A stretch of 64,000 nt of DNA. Origin: Pelomonas sp. BJYL3. GTDB taxonomy: Bacteria > Pseudomonadota > Gammaproteobacteria > Burkholderiales > Burkholderiaceae_C. Under the pieces are notes generated by a model. The model was not told the DNA's origin. It worked only from the letters and a program-made list of their open reading frames with translations, and did no database searches. The position numbers and the translations under genes are program-made. Of this stretch, positions 9,104 through 20,099 are shown piece after piece. Every line of letters starts with the position of its first letter. Positions within the stretch are counted from its first letter, which is position 1. Where the stretch lies: positions 1,211,831-1,275,830 of the forward strand of contig NZ_JANZKX010000001.1 in NCBI RefSeq assembly GCF_027257975.1, given 5' to 3'.

Positions 9104-10686
9104 GCGCCCGCCACGGCATCGTCGGCGGGACGCTCGGCCTCGTGCTCACGCTCGCGCGCCACGAGTGGGTGCTGCGCGCGCGCCGCAGCTCCAGCCTGCT
9201 CATCCTCGGGCTGGTGATCGCCGCCAGCTGGCTCATGATTCCCGACAACACCGGCGAGGTGACCCTGTTCGCCGTCAATGACCAGCGCATGCTCTATGAC
9301 AGCCACACGCTGTCGGTCGGCGGCGGCATGATGGGCAACCTGCTCTTCGGCCTGCTGGGCTTCTTCCTGGTCCGCGGGCGCACGCAGCAGGACCTGCAGC
9401 ATGGGGCGGCCGCCCTGCTGGCGACGGCGCCGGCACCGGCCTTCGGGCTGCTGCTGAGCCGATGGCTCGGTGCCGTGGCCTTCCTGATGACGCTGGCCGG
9501 CGTCGACCTCCTCACGGTGATGCTGCTGCAGCTGATGCACGGCGAGGCCCCGCTGCAGCTGGGCCCCTACCTGGCCATGTGGCTGCTGGGCATGGGCCCG
9601 CCGCTGCTGCTGTGTGCCAGCGTGGCCCTGCTGTGCGATGCCTGGGCCCCCCTGATGCGACGCCGGGGCGACCTGTTCTTCTTCGCCTGCTGGGTGGGCC
9701 AGTTCGCGGCCCTGCCCTTCACCCTCGACAAGGACGCCCAGGGGCTGCATCCGATACTGGCGCTGGACCTGTCGGGCATGTCGGCGCTCGCCCTGCGCCT
9801 GGGCCAGCTGATGGGCACGAACAGTGTGAGCATCGGCGTCTCGAGCTTCGACCCCGCGCTGGGCGTCGGCCAGCTGCCCGAGGGCGTGTGGTCCTGGCCG
9901 CTGGTCGCCCTGCGTCTGGCCTCGGCCGGGCTGGCCCTGCTGCCCCTGCTGCCGGCCCTCTGGCTGTTCCACCGCTACGACCCGGACCGCGTCCGGCCCG
10001 CGGCGGCCAAGACGGGCTCACGCTGGCGCACGGCGCTGGTCAACGCCCAGCAGCCCTTGGCTCGCCTGGCGGGCCGCCTGCTGCCGCTGTGCGCGCGGGT
10101 GCCCGGTTGGCCCGGTCAGGTGCTGGCCCAGGTCTGCCTGGCCCTGGTCGGCCAGCCTTGGGCGCTGCTGGCCCTGCCCCTGATGATGGTCCTGGGCCTC
10201 AGCCTTCCCCTGGCTTCGCTCGGGCCGGTGGTGCTGGTCTCCACGGCCTGCTGGGGCGTGATGGTCTGCGGCCTGGGCGCGCAGGACCACCAGGCACGCA
10301 CGCTGGCGCTGGCCGCCGTGGCGCCGGGCGGCCCCGAGCGCAGGCGCCTGACCCCCTTTGCCAGCGCGGCGCTGCTGGGGCTGCTGTTCCATGCGCCGGT
10401 CCTGGTGCGCTGGGGGATGCAGGCGCCCCTGCAGGCGCTGGCTCTGCTCAGCGGCCTGCTGCTGCTGAGCAGCCTCAGCGCCCTGCTGGGTCACTGGACC
10501 GCCGGTTCGCGCACCTTCCTGGCCCTGTTCCTGTTCTGGCTCTATGCCGCCACCCAGGCCTCGATCTTTCCCTGGCTTGACCTGATGGGCTTCAATGGCC
10601 GCGCTCTGCCGCTGACGGCCGGCGTCTATGCCCTGGTCGGTCTGACAGGCCTCGGGCTGCTGGCCCTGCGGCGCGGCCGGGCCTAG
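9100..10686 (+). CDS. ABC-2 type permease, partner of the preceding ATPase
   Basis: A 528-residue, Leu-rich polytopic membrane protein with about 12 hydrophobic segments. The first, LLILGLVIAASWLMI, follows a short cytosolic N-terminus, and a large soluble loop separates the first and second helix pairs, as in ABC-2 and Gld/Nos-type permeases. There is no ATPase motif. It overlaps the ATPase gene by 4 nt. It ends close to coaX, which runs in the opposite direction, with 22 bp between the stops. The family is clear only at the level of fold; no substrate is inferred. Confidence 0.85.
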   Translation: MSARHGIVGGTLGLVLTLARHEWVLRARRSSSLLILGLVIAASWLMIPDNTGEVTLFAVNDQRMLYDSHTLSVGGGMMGNLLFGLLGFFLVRGRTQQDLQHGAAALLATAPAPAFGLLLSRWLGAVAFLMTLAGVDLLTVMLLQLMHGEAPLQLGPYLAMWLLGMGPPLLLCASVALLCDAWAPLMRRRGDLFFFACWVGQFAALPFTLDKDAQGLHPILALDLSGMSALALRLGQLMGTNSVSIGVSSFDPALGVGQLPEGVWSWPLVALRLASAGLALLPLLPALWLFHRYDPDRVRPAAAKTGSRWRTALVNAQQPLARLAGRLLPLCARVPGWPGQVLAQVCLALVGQPWALLALPLMMVLGLSLPLASLGPVVLVSTACWGVMVCGLGAQDHQARTLALAAVAPGGPERRRLTPFASAALLGLLFHAPVLVRWGMQAPLQALALLSGLLLLSSLSALLGHWTAGSRTFLALFLFWLYAATQASIFPWLDLMGFNGRALPLTAGVYALVGLTGLGLLALRRGRA

Positions 10687-10708
10687 CCCCGCCGGGCCGG
10701 TGCGGCGC

Positions 10709-11485
10709 TCAGAGCGCCAGGCGATGCGCCTGCAGCGCCAGGATGCCGTCGAAGAGCAGGCTCTCGACCAGCTCGTGGCGCACCTCCAGGGCCGGCGCCA
10801 CCTTCCAGCCCGCGCCGCCCGTCATCAGGGTCAGGGGCTCATGGCCGGCACGCTGACCCAGGTGGCGGTGCATGCGCTCGATGGCGCCGGTGATGGCATA
10901 GGTGCCACCGCTGGTCAGGGCGTCCGAGGTGTTGGTGGGGAAGGCGCGCACCTCGCCGGTGGGCACGCGCAGGCCGGCCGTGCCGCTCTCCAGCGCGCGC
11001 AGCATGATGCCGTGGCCGGGCAGGATGAGGCCGCCGAGGAAGTGGCCCTCGGCGTCGACGGCATCCACCGTCACGGCCGTGCCCACCATCACCACCAGCA
11101 CGGCCCGCGGTGCGCCGCGCTGCATCACGTGGGAGCGGGCCCCGACCAGGGCCACGAAGCGGTCTGCGCCCAGGCGCCCCGGGTGGTCGTAGCCGTTGAT
11201 GATGCCGCCGGCCTGGTGCGTGGAATGGACCCAGCGCGATTCCAGGTCCCAGGACTCCATCTGCTCGATCTGCTCCTCGACCCGGTGCCGCACGGCATCG
11301 CCGGCCACATTGCAGCCCAGCATGCTGCGGGGCGCGGGCAGGCGCCGCCATTCGTCCTCCGCGAGGCGCTCGATGTTCTCCAGGAACACGGCGCCATGGG
11401 CCAGCACCACCGCGCCCGGCTGGGGCGATGCGTAGAGCGCCCACTTGAGGCGGGTGTTGCCGATGTCGATGGCCAGAAAGCTCAT
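10709..11485 (-). CDS. coaX: Type III pantothenate kinase
   Basis: CoaX phosphorylates pantothenate with ATP, the first step of coenzyme A synthesis; type III enzymes lack feedback inhibition by CoA. The phosphate-binding motif DIGNTRLKW is at residues 6-14. The substrate segment HPGRLGADR, the second motif [18 protein letters not shown] and the LILPG stretch with FPTNTSDA are all typical. The length of 258 residues matches the family. The start ATG 11485 follows CCTCCC, a weak site. It is convergent with the ABC permease gene and divergent from the chemoreceptor gene. The CoA link to the downstream acyl-CoA genes icmF and fadD is functional only, not an operon. Confidence 0.96.
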   Translation of the reverse strand: MSFLAIDIGNTRLKWALYASPQPGAVVLAHGAVFLENIERLAEDEWRRLPAPRSMLGCNVAGDAVRHRVEEQIEQMESWDLESRWVHSTHQAGGIINGYDHPGRLGADRFVALVGARSHVMQRGAPRAVLVVMVGTAVTVDAVDAEGHFLGGLILPGHGIMLRALESGTAGLRVPTGEVRAFPTNTSDALTSGGTYAITGAIERMHRHLGQRAGHEPLTLMTGGAGWKVAPALEVRHELVESLLFDGILALQAHRLAL

Positions 11486-11662
11486 GGGAGGGAGGCTGCG
11501 CTGGAAACAGCGGGAGCCTACCAGCGTTCCCGACGCGGCCGTAGCGGAAATGCCTCAGATCCCGCCAGGGAATGCTACCGGTGCGGGCGCGTCTGAATCA
11601 TCATCGGCACGCGGGCGGCACCCGACGCCCGTGCAAACCAACAAGATTCAGTGGAGACGCCC

Positions 11663-13210
11663 ATGAAGCACCTGTCGATTGCGACGCGCCTGTGGCTGCC
11701 GGTAATCGCGCTCACCGTGGTCACCGTGCTGATGACGGCCGGCGCGGCCCTGCGCACCTCCCACCTGCTGCAGGAGGCCATGAAAGCCCAGCAGGACCAG
11801 CAGCTCAAGCTGAGCCATTCGCTGCGCTGGCGGGGCATGACCGAGACCAATGCGACGCGAGTGATCCTGGGCCTGGCCGCTCCCGACGACTCGGTGAGCA
11901 AGCTGGCCAAGCCCATGATCGAGGCCACCACCCAGCAGATCAGCGGTTTGCAGAAGCAGCTGGAGGAGCTGGCCAGTTCCGACGAGGAGAAGCGCGCCAT
12001 GCAGCGCATCGCCGAGCAGCGCCAGGCCTACATCGGCCTGCGCAATGAAGTCGGCAAGCTCAAGGCCGCCGGTGACGCCGATGGCGTGCGCAGCGGCCTG
12101 GGCCGCATCCAGCAGGCCGTGGACAGCTACCTCGAAGCCCAGCAGGCCTTCGTGCAGATCCAGGCCGACAAGGCCCAGGCCATGCAGCAGCGGGCGGGCG
12201 ACGAGCGCATGCGCACGGTGTGGAGCGTGGCCGCACTGATGGGCGTCATCGTGCTGGCCCTGGGGCTGGGCACCTGGTCCCTGGTGCGCTCCATCGCGAA
12301 CCCGCTCAAGGCCCTGGTGGGCGAGGCCGAGCGCATCGGCAATGGCGACCTCAGCGGCCGCCTGGACAGCAGCCGCCAGGACGAGATCGGCGAGGTGCAG
12401 CGCGCCCTCTCCCGCATGAAGGAGGCGCTGAACCGCATCGTCAGCGAGGTGCGTGAGAGCACCGAGAACATCCAGACGGCCAGCGCCGAGATCGCCTCGG
12501 GCAATCTGGACCTGAGTCATCGCACGGAGCAGACGGCCTCCAACCTGCAGCAGGCCGCCGGCGCCACCGGTCAGCTGACCGGCACCGTCAGCCACAGCGC
12601 CGACAGCGCGGCCACGGCCAACCAGCTGGCGGGCAGCGCGGCCGAGGTGGCCCAGCGCGGCGGCGCCGTCGTGGGGCAGGTGGTCAGCACCATGGAGGAG
12701 ATCAACGCCAGCTCGCGCCGCATCAGCGACATCATCGGCGTGATCGATGGCATCGCCTTCCAGACCAACATCCTCGCGCTCAATGCGGCCGTGGAGGCGG
12801 CGCGCGCCGGCGAGCAGGGCCGCGGCTTCGCCGTGGTGGCCGCCGAGGTGCGCAGCCTGGCCCAGCGCAGCGCCGAGGCAGCCAAGGAGATCAAGAGCCT
12901 GATCGGTGCCAGCGTGGAGCGGGTCGAGGTGGGCTCGCGCCTGGTGCAGCAGGCCGGCAGCACCATGGACGAGATCGTGGCCAGCGTGAACCGGGTCAGC
13001 GACATCATCGGCGAGATCTCGGCCAGCACGGTGGAGCAGCGCGACGGCATCGGCGCCGTCAACCAGGCCGTCACCCAGCTGGACCAGGCCACCCAGCAGA
13101 ACGCCGCGCTGGTGGAGCAGAGTGCGGCGGCCGCCGAGTCGCTGAAGGAGCAGGCCAGCCGCCTGGCGGAACTGGTCAGCGGCTTCCGCCTGGCCGGCAG
13201 CGGCCGCTGA
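11663..13210 (+). CDS. Methyl-accepting chemotaxis protein 1
   Basis: A 515-residue transmembrane chemoreceptor. TM1 is about residues 9-28 and a helical periplasmic four-helix-bundle sensor runs to ~187. TM2 is [20 protein letters not shown], followed by HAMP ([18 protein letters not shown]). The kinase-control hairpin contains the invariant tip sequence [20 protein letters not shown]. It signals to CheA/CheW, which are not in this window. No C-terminal CheR-binding pentapeptide is present. ATG 11663 has GGAGA 6 nt upstream and is preferred to GTG 11651. The ligand is unknown. It is the first of three related receptors within 10 kb. Confidence 0.96.
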   Translation: MKHLSIATRLWLPVIALTVVTVLMTAGAALRTSHLLQEAMKAQQDQQLKLSHSLRWRGMTETNATRVILGLAAPDDSVSKLAKPMIEATTQQISGLQKQLEELASSDEEKRAMQRIAEQRQAYIGLRNEVGKLKAAGDADGVRSGLGRIQQAVDSYLEAQQAFVQIQADKAQAMQQRAGDERMRTVWSVAALMGVIVLALGLGTWSLVRSIANPLKALVGEAERIGNGDLSGRLDSSRQDEIGEVQRALSRMKEALNRIVSEVRESTENIQTASAEIASGNLDLSHRTEQTASNLQQAAGATGQLTGTVSHSADSAATANQLAGSAAEVAQRGGAVVGQVVSTMEEINASSRRISDIIGVIDGIAFQTNILALNAAVEAARAGEQGRGFAVVAAEVRSLAQRSAEAAKEIKSLIGASVERVEVGSRLVQQAGSTMDEIVASVNRVSDIIGEISASTVEQRDGIGAVNQAVTQLDQATQQNAALVEQSAAAAESLKEQASRLAELVSGFRLAGSGR

Positions 13211-13381
13211 CCTCACGCAGGGCGCCCGCTCGCCCCGCCGGTCTGTGGCAGATTGCCCACCGGCCGGGCCGGCATGGGGTCCGCACGGGCGGCGGGTCAT
13301 GTCAGGCCGAAGGCAGGCATGCACAATGGACCCGGCACGGGCGCCGTCGCGCGCCCGGCGAATTCGCAGCAGGGAGCGGCG

Positions 13382-14854
13382 ATGAGAAGCCCACAGGGCC
13401 CGGGCCTGGCAACGACACGACCCCCCGATCTCTCCGGGCGCTGGCATGGCGTCTGGCAGCTGCTGTCGCGCCTGGAGTCCAACGAGGGCCTCGTGCCCCA
13501 GGCCTTCGCCCGCCGCCGCGAGCATGTGCTGCGAGTAATGGCCTGGCTGACCATCCTCGGTTCGCTGCCCTGGGCCGCCCACTTCCTCTTCATTGGCAGG
13601 CCCTGGGTGGCCGCCATGCCGGGCATGGCCGTCGCCGGCTCCGCCTTCACGCTGCTGCTGCTGAAGCACAGGCTGCCGCGCACGGCCTCGGTGTTCTACT
13701 GCTTCTGCGCCTGGCTGGTGGTGCTGGCCCTGAGCCTGCTGGCGGACCTGCCCTCAGGCGGCGTGCCGCGCAGCACCCAGCTCTACCTGATCCCGCTCTT
13801 CGTCTGCAGCTACTTCCTGCTGCAGTACCGGCCGGGCTGGCTGCTGAGCGTGATGTCCGTGCTGATCCTCGGCGCCTTTGTCGCGCTGCAGACCTTCGAG
13901 CTGCGCTTCGTGGAGACGCCCACGGTGCCGCTGCAGACACGCCAGGTCGGCGTGGGCCTGGTCGCCGTGCTGACGGCCCTGCTGATCTATGCCTGCATCG
14001 TCACCATGCTGCGCGACGCGCGCCAGGCCTCGGCCCAGGAGCTGGACTTCGCGCGGGGCATCGCGGCCGGCGAGATCGAGCCCTTCTTCCAGGCCCAGTG
14101 CAATGCCGAGGGCGAGCTGATCGGCGCCGAGGTGCTGATGCGCTGGCGCCATCCCAAGCGCGGGCTGGTGTCGCCCGCCGAATTCGTGCCCATTGCCGAA
14201 GCCACCGGGCTGATCGAGCCGGCCGGGCAGCGCCTGCTGGAACAGGTCTGCCGCCTGCTGGTCGCCTGGCAGGACGGCGGACCGCTGCATGGGATCCCCA
14301 TCTCCATCAATGTCAGCTCCATCCAGCTGCAGTCCGAGAGCGCCACCGAGAAGCTCATCGCCACCGTGCCGCCTGCCCTGGCCCAGGCCGGGCTGCTGAA
14401 GTTCGAGCTGACCGAGTCCGCCTACTCCGACAACTTCGAGCAGCTCCAGGAGCGCATGCAGCGCATGCGCGAGCGCGGCATCCGCCTGGCCCTGGACGAC
14501 TTCGGCACCGGCTTCTCCTCGCTGAGCCGCCTGCGCGGCCTGCCCCTGGACCAGCTCAAGGTCGACCAATCCTTCGTGCATGACCTGCCCGACGACGCCG
14601 ACGCCTGCCGCATCGCCGAGACCATCGTGCACCTGGGCCTGGACATGGGCCTGGAGGTGGTGGCCGAGGGCGTGGAGAACGTGCGCCAGCTGGACTGCCT
14701 GCGCAGCATGGGCTGCATGGGCTACCAGGGCCACTGGTTCTCGCGGCCGGTCTCCGCCGCCCGCTTCATGGCCCTGGCCGAGAAGTGGCAGCTGCGCGAG
14801 CCCGGCCAGCAGCGCTTCATGCAGACGGCGCCCGCCTCGCTGCAGAGCCTGTGA
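13382..14854 (+). CDS. Membrane EAL-domain c-di-GMP phosphodiesterase
   Basis: A 490-residue protein with an integral-membrane N-terminal half (five to six helices between ~residues 50 and 215) and a C-terminal EAL domain without GGDEF. The catalytic signature is EVL in GAEVLMRW, an accepted EAL variant. NVSSIQLQ, ELTES, DDFGTGFSSL, LKVDQSF and EGVE supply the known metal and catalytic residues, so hydrolysis of c-di-GMP to pGpG is likely. ATG 13382 follows GGGAGCGGCG; the frame stays open 43 codons further upstream but without a ribosome site. It follows the chemoreceptor gene on the same strand, which suggests motility-related control (inference). The membrane module is not one I can name. 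Confidence 0.88.
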   Translation: MRSPQGPGLATTRPPDLSGRWHGVWQLLSRLESNEGLVPQAFARRREHVLRVMAWLTILGSLPWAAHFLFIGRPWVAAMPGMAVAGSAFTLLLLKHRLPRTASVFYCFCAWLVVLALSLLADLPSGGVPRSTQLYLIPLFVCSYFLLQYRPGWLLSVMSVLILGAFVALQTFELRFVETPTVPLQTRQVGVGLVAVLTALLIYACIVTMLRDARQASAQELDFARGIAAGEIEPFFQAQCNAEGELIGAEVLMRWRHPKRGLVSPAEFVPIAEATGLIEPAGQRLLEQVCRLLVAWQDGGPLHGIPISINVSSIQLQSESATEKLIATVPPALAQAGLLKFELTESAYSDNFEQLQERMQRMRERGIRLALDDFGTGFSSLSRLRGLPLDQLKVDQSFVHDLPDDADACRIAETIVHLGLDMGLEVVAEGVENVRQLDCLRSMGCMGYQGHWFSRPVSAARFMALAEKWQLREPGQQRFMQTAPASLQSL

Positions 14855-14913
14855 CCGTGCCGCCTCCCCGCCTTGCCTCCCTCGCCGGCCCAGCCTCGCC
14901 GGAACGCGAAGGA

Positions 14914-14935
14914 TTGACGTTTACGTAAACGTCAA
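14914..14935 (+). promoter_or_regulatory. Perfect 22-bp palindromic operator before icmF
   Basis: The 11-nt half-site TTGACGTTTAC is followed by its exact reverse complement. It overlaps the -35 region of the icmF promoter. Its ACGTAAACGT core resembles operators recalled for LiuR-type MerR regulators of branched-chain amino-acid and fatty-acid catabolism in proteobacteria, which fits the enzyme downstream. The regulator is not in this window. Confidence 0.8.
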
Positions 14936-14949
14936 GTCGCACCTAGAAT
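14920..14949 (+). promoter_or_regulatory. Probable sigma-70 promoter of icmF
   Basis: TTTACG at 14920-14925 and TAGAAT at 14944-14949 are separated by 18 bp. The -35 box lies inside the 22-bp palindrome, so bound regulator would block or remodel polymerase. The leader to ATG 15017 would be about 60 nt. Confidence 0.55.
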
Positions 14950-15016
14950 CGGGCCCTTGTTGCTGATAGAACCGGGCCCATGCCGTCACCCCGGCCGGCC
15001 CAGCAGGAGACCCGCG

Positions 15017-18000
15017 ATGACCGACTTGTCCGCCGAATTCAAGGCCCTCGCCGACTACCGTCCCACCCACAAGGTGCGTTTCGTGACGGCCGCCAGCCTC
15101 TTCGATGGCCACGATGCCGCGATCAACATCATGCGCCGCATCCTGCAGGGCATGGGTGCCGAGGTGATCCACCTGGGCCACAACCGCTCGGTGGACGAGG
15201 TCGTCACCGCCGCGCTGCAGGAAGATGCCCAGGGCATCGCCATCTCCTCCTACCAGGGCGGGCACGTCGAGTATTTCAAGTACATGGTGCAGCTGCTGAA
15301 GGAGCGCGGCGGCGAGCACATCCAGGTCTATGGCGGCGGCGGCGGCGTGATCGTGCCGGCCGAGATCCGCGACCTGGCCGAGCACGGCGTGCGCATCTTC
15401 AGCCCCGAGGACGGGCAGCGCATGGGCCTGCAAGGCATGATCGGCGAGATGGTGATGCGCTGCGACAAGGACATCAGCGCCTTCGCCCCCACCGACATCG
15501 CCGCCATCCAGGGCCAGACCGAAGGCGCCTGGCGCGCCCTGGCCCAGCTCATGACGGCCCTGGAGAACGAGAAGGCGGACGCCGGCCTCGTCCAGGCCCT
15601 GCGCGAGCAGGCGGCTGGCCTCAAGACCCCCGTGCTGGGCATCACCGGCACCGGCGGCGCCGGCAAGTCCAGCCTGACCGACGAGCTCATCCGCCGCCTG
15701 CGCCTGGACCAGGACGACCGCCTGCGCGTGGCGCTCATCTCCATCGACCCCTCGCGCCGCAAGAGCGGCGGCGCCCTGCTGGGCGACCGCATCCGCATGA
15801 ACGCCATCTCGCCGTGGAGCCAGGGCTCGCGCGTGTTCATGCGCTCGCTGGCCACGCGGGACTTCGGCAGCGAGATCAGCAAGGCCCTGCCCGATGTGAT
15901 CGCGGCGGCCAAGGTGGCCGGCTTCGACCTGGTCATCGTCGAGACCTCGGGCATCGGCCAGGGTGACGCCGCCATCGTCCCGCACGTGGACATCCCCATG
16001 TACGTGATGACGCCCGAGTTCGGCGCGGCCAGCCAGCTCGAGAAGATCGACATGCTGGACTTCGCCGAGTTCGTCGCCATCAACAAGTTCGACCGCAAGG
16101 GCGCGGCCGATGCCTGGCGCGACGTCGCCAAGCAGGTCCAGCGCAACCGGTCAGCCTGGGGCAAGAAGGCCGAGGACATGCCCGTCTTCGGCACCATGGC
16201 CAGCCGCTTCAACGACGACGGCGTGACCGCCCTGTTCCAGGCCCTCAAGCCGCGTCTGGCCGAGCTGGGCCTGCAGCTGGCCGAGGGCCGCCTGCCCCTG
16301 GTCAGCACTCGCTTCAGCACCCACCAGACGCCCATCGTGCCGCCGGCCCGCGTGCGCTACCTGGCCGAGATCAGCGACAGCGTGCGCGGCTACAAGAAGC
16401 GCGCCCGCCAGCAGGCCCAGCTCGCCCGCGAGATCCAGCAGCTGCACGGCGCCAGCCGCATGCTGCTGGAGGCCAATCCGGAGAAGCAGAACGCCCGCGG
16501 CGCGCTGGCTGAGCTGGCCACCGCGCGCGAGGCGCGCCAGGACGCCGACGCCCGCCAGCTGCTGGCCCAGTGGCCCGACATGCAGAAGGCCTACGCCGGC
16601 GACGAATACGTGGTCAAGATCCGCGACAAGGAAATCCGCACCAGCCTCGTCTCGACCAGCCTTTCGGGCACCAAGATCAAGAAGGTCGTGCTGCCGCACT
16701 ACGAGTGCCAGGGCGAGCTGCTCAAGTGGCTGATGCTGGAGAACGTGCCCGGCTCCTTCCCCTACACCGCCGGCGTCTTCGCCTTCAAGCGCGAGGGCGA
16801 GGACCCCACCCGCATGTTCGCCGGCGAGGGCGATGCCTTCCGCACCAACCGCCGCTTCAAGCTGGTCTCGGAGGGCATGCCCGCCAAGCGCCTGTCCACG
16901 GCCTTCGACTCGGTCACGCTCTACGGCGCCGACCCCGCCCCGCGGCCGGACATCTACGGCAAGGTGGGCAACTCCGGCGTCAGCATCGCGACGCTGGACG
17001 ACATGAAGGTGCTGTACGACGGCTTCGACCTCTGCAGCCCCACCACCAGCGTGTCCATGACCATCAACGGCCCGGCGCCGTCCATTCTGGCCATGTTCAT
17101 GAACACGGCCATCGACCAGCAGATCGCCAAGTTCAAGGCGGACAACGGCCGAGACCCGACCGCCGACGAGACGGCCAAGATCAAGGCCTGGGTGCTGGCC
17201 AACGTGCGCGGCACCGTGCAGGCCGACATCCTGAAGGAAGACCAGGGCCAGAACACCTGCATCTTCTCGACCGAGTTCTCGCTGAAGGTGATGGGCGACA
17301 TCGCCGAGTACTTCGTGCACCACAACGTGCGCAACTTCTACTCGGTGTCGATCTCCGGCTATCACATCGCCGAGGCCGGCGCGAACCCCATCTCGCAGCT
17401 GGCGCTGACGCTCTCCAACGGCTTCACCTTCGTCGAAGCCTACCTGGCGCGCGGCATGCACATCGACGACTTCGCGCCCAACCTGAGCTTCTTCTTCAGC
17501 AACGGCATGGACCCCGAGTACACCGTGCTGGGCCGTGTGGCGCGCCGCATCTGGGCCGTGGCCATGCGTGACAAGTACGGCGCCAACGAGCGCAGCCAGA
17601 AGCTCAAGTACCACATCCAGACCTCCGGCCGCTCGCTGCATGCGCAGGAAATCGCCTTCAACGACATCCGCACCACGCTGCAGGCGCTGATCGCGATCTA
17701 CGACAACTGCAACTCGCTGCACACCAACGCCTACGACGAGGCCATCACCACGCCCACGGAAGAGAGCGTGCGCCGTGCCATGGCCATCCAGCTGATCATC
17801 AACCGCGAGTGGGGCCTGGCCAAGAACGAGAACCCCTCGCAGGGCGCCTTCATCATCGAGGAGCTGACCGAGCTGGTCGAGGAAGCCGTGCTGGCCGAGT
17901 TCGAGAAGATCGCCGAGCGCGGCGGCGTGCTGGGCGCGATGGAGACGGGCTACCAGCGCAGCAAGATCCAGGAGGAGTCGCTGCACTACGAGATGCTCAA

Positions 18001-18307
18001 GCACACCGGCGAGTACCCCATCATCGGCGTCAACACCTTCCGCAACCCGCATGGCGAGCCGGTGCCCGAGCACATCGAGCTGGCCCGCTCGACGGACGAG
18101 GAAAAGCAGAGCCAGCTCTCGCGCCTGGCCGCCTTCCATGAGCGCCATGCCGCGCAGTCGCCCGCCATGCTGCAACGCCTGCAGCAGGCCGTGATCGACA
18201 ACAAGAACGTCTTCGAGGTGCTGATGGACGCCGTGCGCGTCTGCTCGCTGGGCCAGATCACCTCGGCGCTGTTCGAGGTGGGGGGCCAGTACCGCCGCAG
18301 CATGTAA
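15017..18307 (+). CDS. icmF: Fused isobutyryl-CoA mutase IcmF
   Basis: A 1096-residue fusion matching IcmF in length and order. The N-terminal B12-binding domain has DGHDAAI at residues 30-36 and YGGGGGVI near 105-112. A MeaB-like G-protein chaperone domain follows, with P-loop GTGGAGKS at 211-218, ETSGIGQGD and NKFDRKG. The C-terminal mutase barrel contains [15 protein letters not shown] and [15 protein letters not shown]. It interconverts isobutyryl-CoA and n-butyryl-CoA with adenosylcobalamin, the G domain gating cofactor loading and repair. Some homologues also rearrange isovaleryl-CoA to pivalyl-CoA. The start ATG 15017 has AGGAGA at 15005-15010. A palindromic operator lies upstream and a terminator just after, so it is a single-gene unit. 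Confidence 0.95.
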   Translation: MTDLSAEFKALADYRPTHKVRFVTAASLFDGHDAAINIMRRILQGMGAEVIHLGHNRSVDEVVTAALQEDAQGIAISSYQGGHVEYFKYMVQLLKERGGEHIQVYGGGGGVIVPAEIRDLAEHGVRIFSPEDGQRMGLQGMIGEMVMRCDKDISAFAPTDIAAIQGQTEGAWRALAQLMTALENEKADAGLVQALREQAAGLKTPVLGITGTGGAGKSSLTDELIRRLRLDQDDRLRVALISIDPSRRKSGGALLGDRIRMNAISPWSQGSRVFMRSLATRDFGSEISKALPDVIAAAKVAGFDLVIVETSGIGQGDAAIVPHVDIPMYVMTPEFGAASQLEKIDMLDFAEFVAINKFDRKGAADAWRDVAKQVQRNRSAWGKKAEDMPVFGTMASRFNDDGVTALFQALKPRLAELGLQLAEGRLPLVSTRFSTHQTPIVPPARVRYLAEISDSVRGYKKRARQQAQLAREIQQLHGASRMLLEANPEKQNARGALAELATAREARQDADARQLLAQWPDMQKAYAGDEYVVKIRDKEIRTSLVSTSLSGTKIKKVVLPHYECQGELLKWLMLENVPGSFPYTAGVFAFKREGEDPTRMFAGEGDAFRTNRRFKLVSEGMPAKRLSTAFDSVTLYGADPAPRPDIYGKVGNSGVSIATLDDMKVLYDGFDLCSPTTSVSMTINGPAPSILAMFMNTAIDQQIAKFKADNGRDPTADETAKIKAWVLANVRGTVQADILKEDQGQNTCIFSTEFSLKVMGDIAEYFVHHNVRNFYSVSISGYHIAEAGANPISQLALTLSNGFTFVEAYLARGMHIDDFAPNLSFFFSNGMDPEYTVLGRVARRIWAVAMRDKYGANERSQKLKYHIQTSGRSLHAQEIAFNDIRTTLQALIAIYDNCNSLHTNAYDEAITTPTEESVRRAMAIQLIINREWGLAKNENPSQGAFIIEELTELVEEAVLAEFEKIAERGGVLGAMETGYQRSKIQEESLHYEMLKHTGEYPIIGVNTFRNPHGEPVPEHIELARSTDEEKQSQLSRLAAFHERHAAQSPAMLQRLQQAVIDNKNVFEVLMDAVRVCSLGQITSALFEVGGQYRRSM

Positions 18308-18330
18308 GCCCGGCCTCGCCGGCACGCCAG

Positions 18331-18357
18331 GAGGCCTCCCGCGTGGAGGCCTTTTTT
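18331..18357 (+). terminator. Rho-independent terminator after icmF
   Basis: GGCCTCC at 18333-18339 pairs with GGAGGCC at 18345-18351 across a 5-nt loop and is followed by six Ts. Textbook intrinsic terminator 25-50 nt after the icmF stop. Confidence 0.92.
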
Positions 18358-18506
18358 CATGCCTGCCTCGTTCATCGCAGACGCACCTGAGCTGGACTTG
18401 ATATTTCTCAAAACCACACTCACCATGGCCCCCGAACCTTGAGCATTGTCTAGTAGACGGCCCCAGGCCGCGCCCATCCCGGAGGGAACAAAGGGAGTTG
18501 AACAAG

Positions 18507-20060
18507 ATGGAAAGCCTTAGGAGTTTGAGGATTGGCCCGCGCCTGGGCCTGGCTTTTGGTGTGGTGCTGGTGCTGATGCTGCTGCTGGGCATCCTGGGCT
18601 GGCAGAGCAGCCACCGCATGGGGGAACAGGCCCGCGCGCTGCATCAGCAGCGCATGCTGCCCATCCAGCAGATCGGTGCCATCGACGCCCTGATGCTGCG
18701 CAACCGCGTCCTGGTGATGGAGATGCTGCGCGATCCGCAGCCGGCCAAGGTCGAGGCCCTGGACCAGCAGCTGCGCGCCAATGTGGCCGAGGTCACCGAG
18801 ACGTGGAAGCGCTACACCCAGGGTCCGCTGGGTGCCGAGGAGAAGGCGCTGGCTGATCGCTTTGCCGAGACACGGGGGGCCTACGTCAAGCAGGGGCTGC
18901 TGGCGGCGCGGGACCTGCTCAAGCAAGGGGAAAGCGCCAGTGCCGAGCTGATCTACGGTCAGAAGATCCAGCCGCTGGGCGTGCAGGCCAAGGCCGCCAT
19001 CGACCAGCTCATCGCCTTGCAGAGCAAGGAGGCGCAGGCCAGCTTTGACGAGCTGGAACGGCTGGAGGCACGCGTCAAGCTGTGGTCCGTGCTGCTGTCG
19101 GCCGCAGCGACCCTGCTGACAGGCGTCGCGGCCCTGTGCTGCACGCGATCCATCGTCCAGCCCCTGCACCAGGCCGTGCAGCTGGCCCGCAGGGTGGCGG
19201 ACGGCGACCTGCGCGAGCAGGTGCACACGCGCGGCCGCGACGAAGCCCATGAGCTGCTGGAAGCGCTCAACACCATGTCGGCCAGCCTGTCGACCATGGT
19301 GCAGCGGGTGCGCGAGAGCAGCGACACCATCGCCACCGGCTCCTCCGAGATCGCCACCGGCACGGCCGACCTCAGCCAGCGCACCGAGGAGCAGGCCAGC
19401 AACCTCCAGCAGACGGCGGCCTCCATGGAGCAGCTGGCCGGCACCGTCACCAACAATGCAGACACCGCCTCGCAGGCCGATCGCCTGGCGCGCGAGGCCT
19501 CCTCGGCCGCGGGCCAGGGCGGCGCGCTGGTGGGTCAGGTGGTGAACACCATGCAGGGCATCGCCGACTCCTCGCGCCGCATCGCCGACATCATCGGCAC
19601 CATCGACGGCATCGCTTTCCAGACCAACATCCTGGCCCTCAACGCGGCCGTGGAGGCGGCCCGGGCCGGCGAGCAGGGCCGCGGCTTCGCCGTGGTGGCT
19701 GGCGAGGTGCGGGCCCTGGCCCAGCGCTCGGCGCAGGCGGCACGCGAGATCAAGAGCCTCATCAGCCAGAGCGTCGAGCAGGTCGACCATGGCAACCGCC
19801 TGGTCGAGGAGGCGGGGCAGTCCATGAGCAGCATCGTCTCCCAGGTGCAGCGGGTGAGCGACCTGATCGGCGAGATCGCCACGGCCAGCCAGGAGCAGTC
19901 ACGCGGCATCGCCCAGGTGGGCTCGGCGGTGACGCAGCTGGACCAGGTCACGCAGCAGAACGCGGCCCTGGTCGAGCAGAGCACGGCGGCGGCGGAAAGC
20001 CTGCAGCACCAGGCCTCGCGCCTGGCGGAGATGGTCAGCGCCTTCCGGACCAGCCACTGA
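18507..20060 (+). CDS. Methyl-accepting chemotaxis protein 2
   Basis: A 517-residue Tar-type receptor. TM1 is about residues 12-32 ([20 protein letters not shown]) and the periplasmic region is a four-helix-bundle MCP sensor with [22 protein letters not shown]2 is near 192-212, then HAMP and the signalling hairpin with [20 protein letters not shown]. It has no CheR pentapeptide at its end (FRTSH). ATG 18507 is chosen because AAGGGAG lies 9 nt upstream; TTG 18498 directly abuts that site. It is convergent with the third receptor gene, 39 bp away. The ligand is unknown. Confidence 0.95.
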   Translation: MESLRSLRIGPRLGLAFGVVLVLMLLLGILGWQSSHRMGEQARALHQQRMLPIQQIGAIDALMLRNRVLVMEMLRDPQPAKVEALDQQLRANVAEVTETWKRYTQGPLGAEEKALADRFAETRGAYVKQGLLAARDLLKQGESASAELIYGQKIQPLGVQAKAAIDQLIALQSKEAQASFDELERLEARVKLWSVLLSAAATLLTGVAALCCTRSIVQPLHQAVQLARRVADGDLREQVHTRGRDEAHELLEALNTMSASLSTMVQRVRESSDTIATGSSEIATGTADLSQRTEEQASNLQQTAASMEQLAGTVTNNADTASQADRLAREASSAAGQGGALVGQVVNTMQGIADSSRRIADIIGTIDGIAFQTNILALNAAVEAARAGEQGRGFAVVAGEVRALAQRSAQAAREIKSLISQSVEQVDHGNRLVEEAGQSMSSIVSQVQRVSDLIGEIATASQEQSRGIAQVGSAVTQLDQVTQQNAALVEQSTAAAESLQHQASRLAEMVSAFRTSH

Positions 20061-20099
20061 GCTCGCCCCAGGCAAGACCTGACCCCGCCGCGCGTCGAT

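Noticed and set aside
18360..18506. Sigma-28 promoters before the chemoreceptor genes
   Set aside because: CAAA and CCGA-like fragments occur, but not with the required spacing or GCCGATAA core.
16151..18619. 822-codon frame on the strand opposite icmF
   Set aside because: High-GC shadow of icmF; its residues are the low-complexity mirror of the mutase and no start site or domain supports it.
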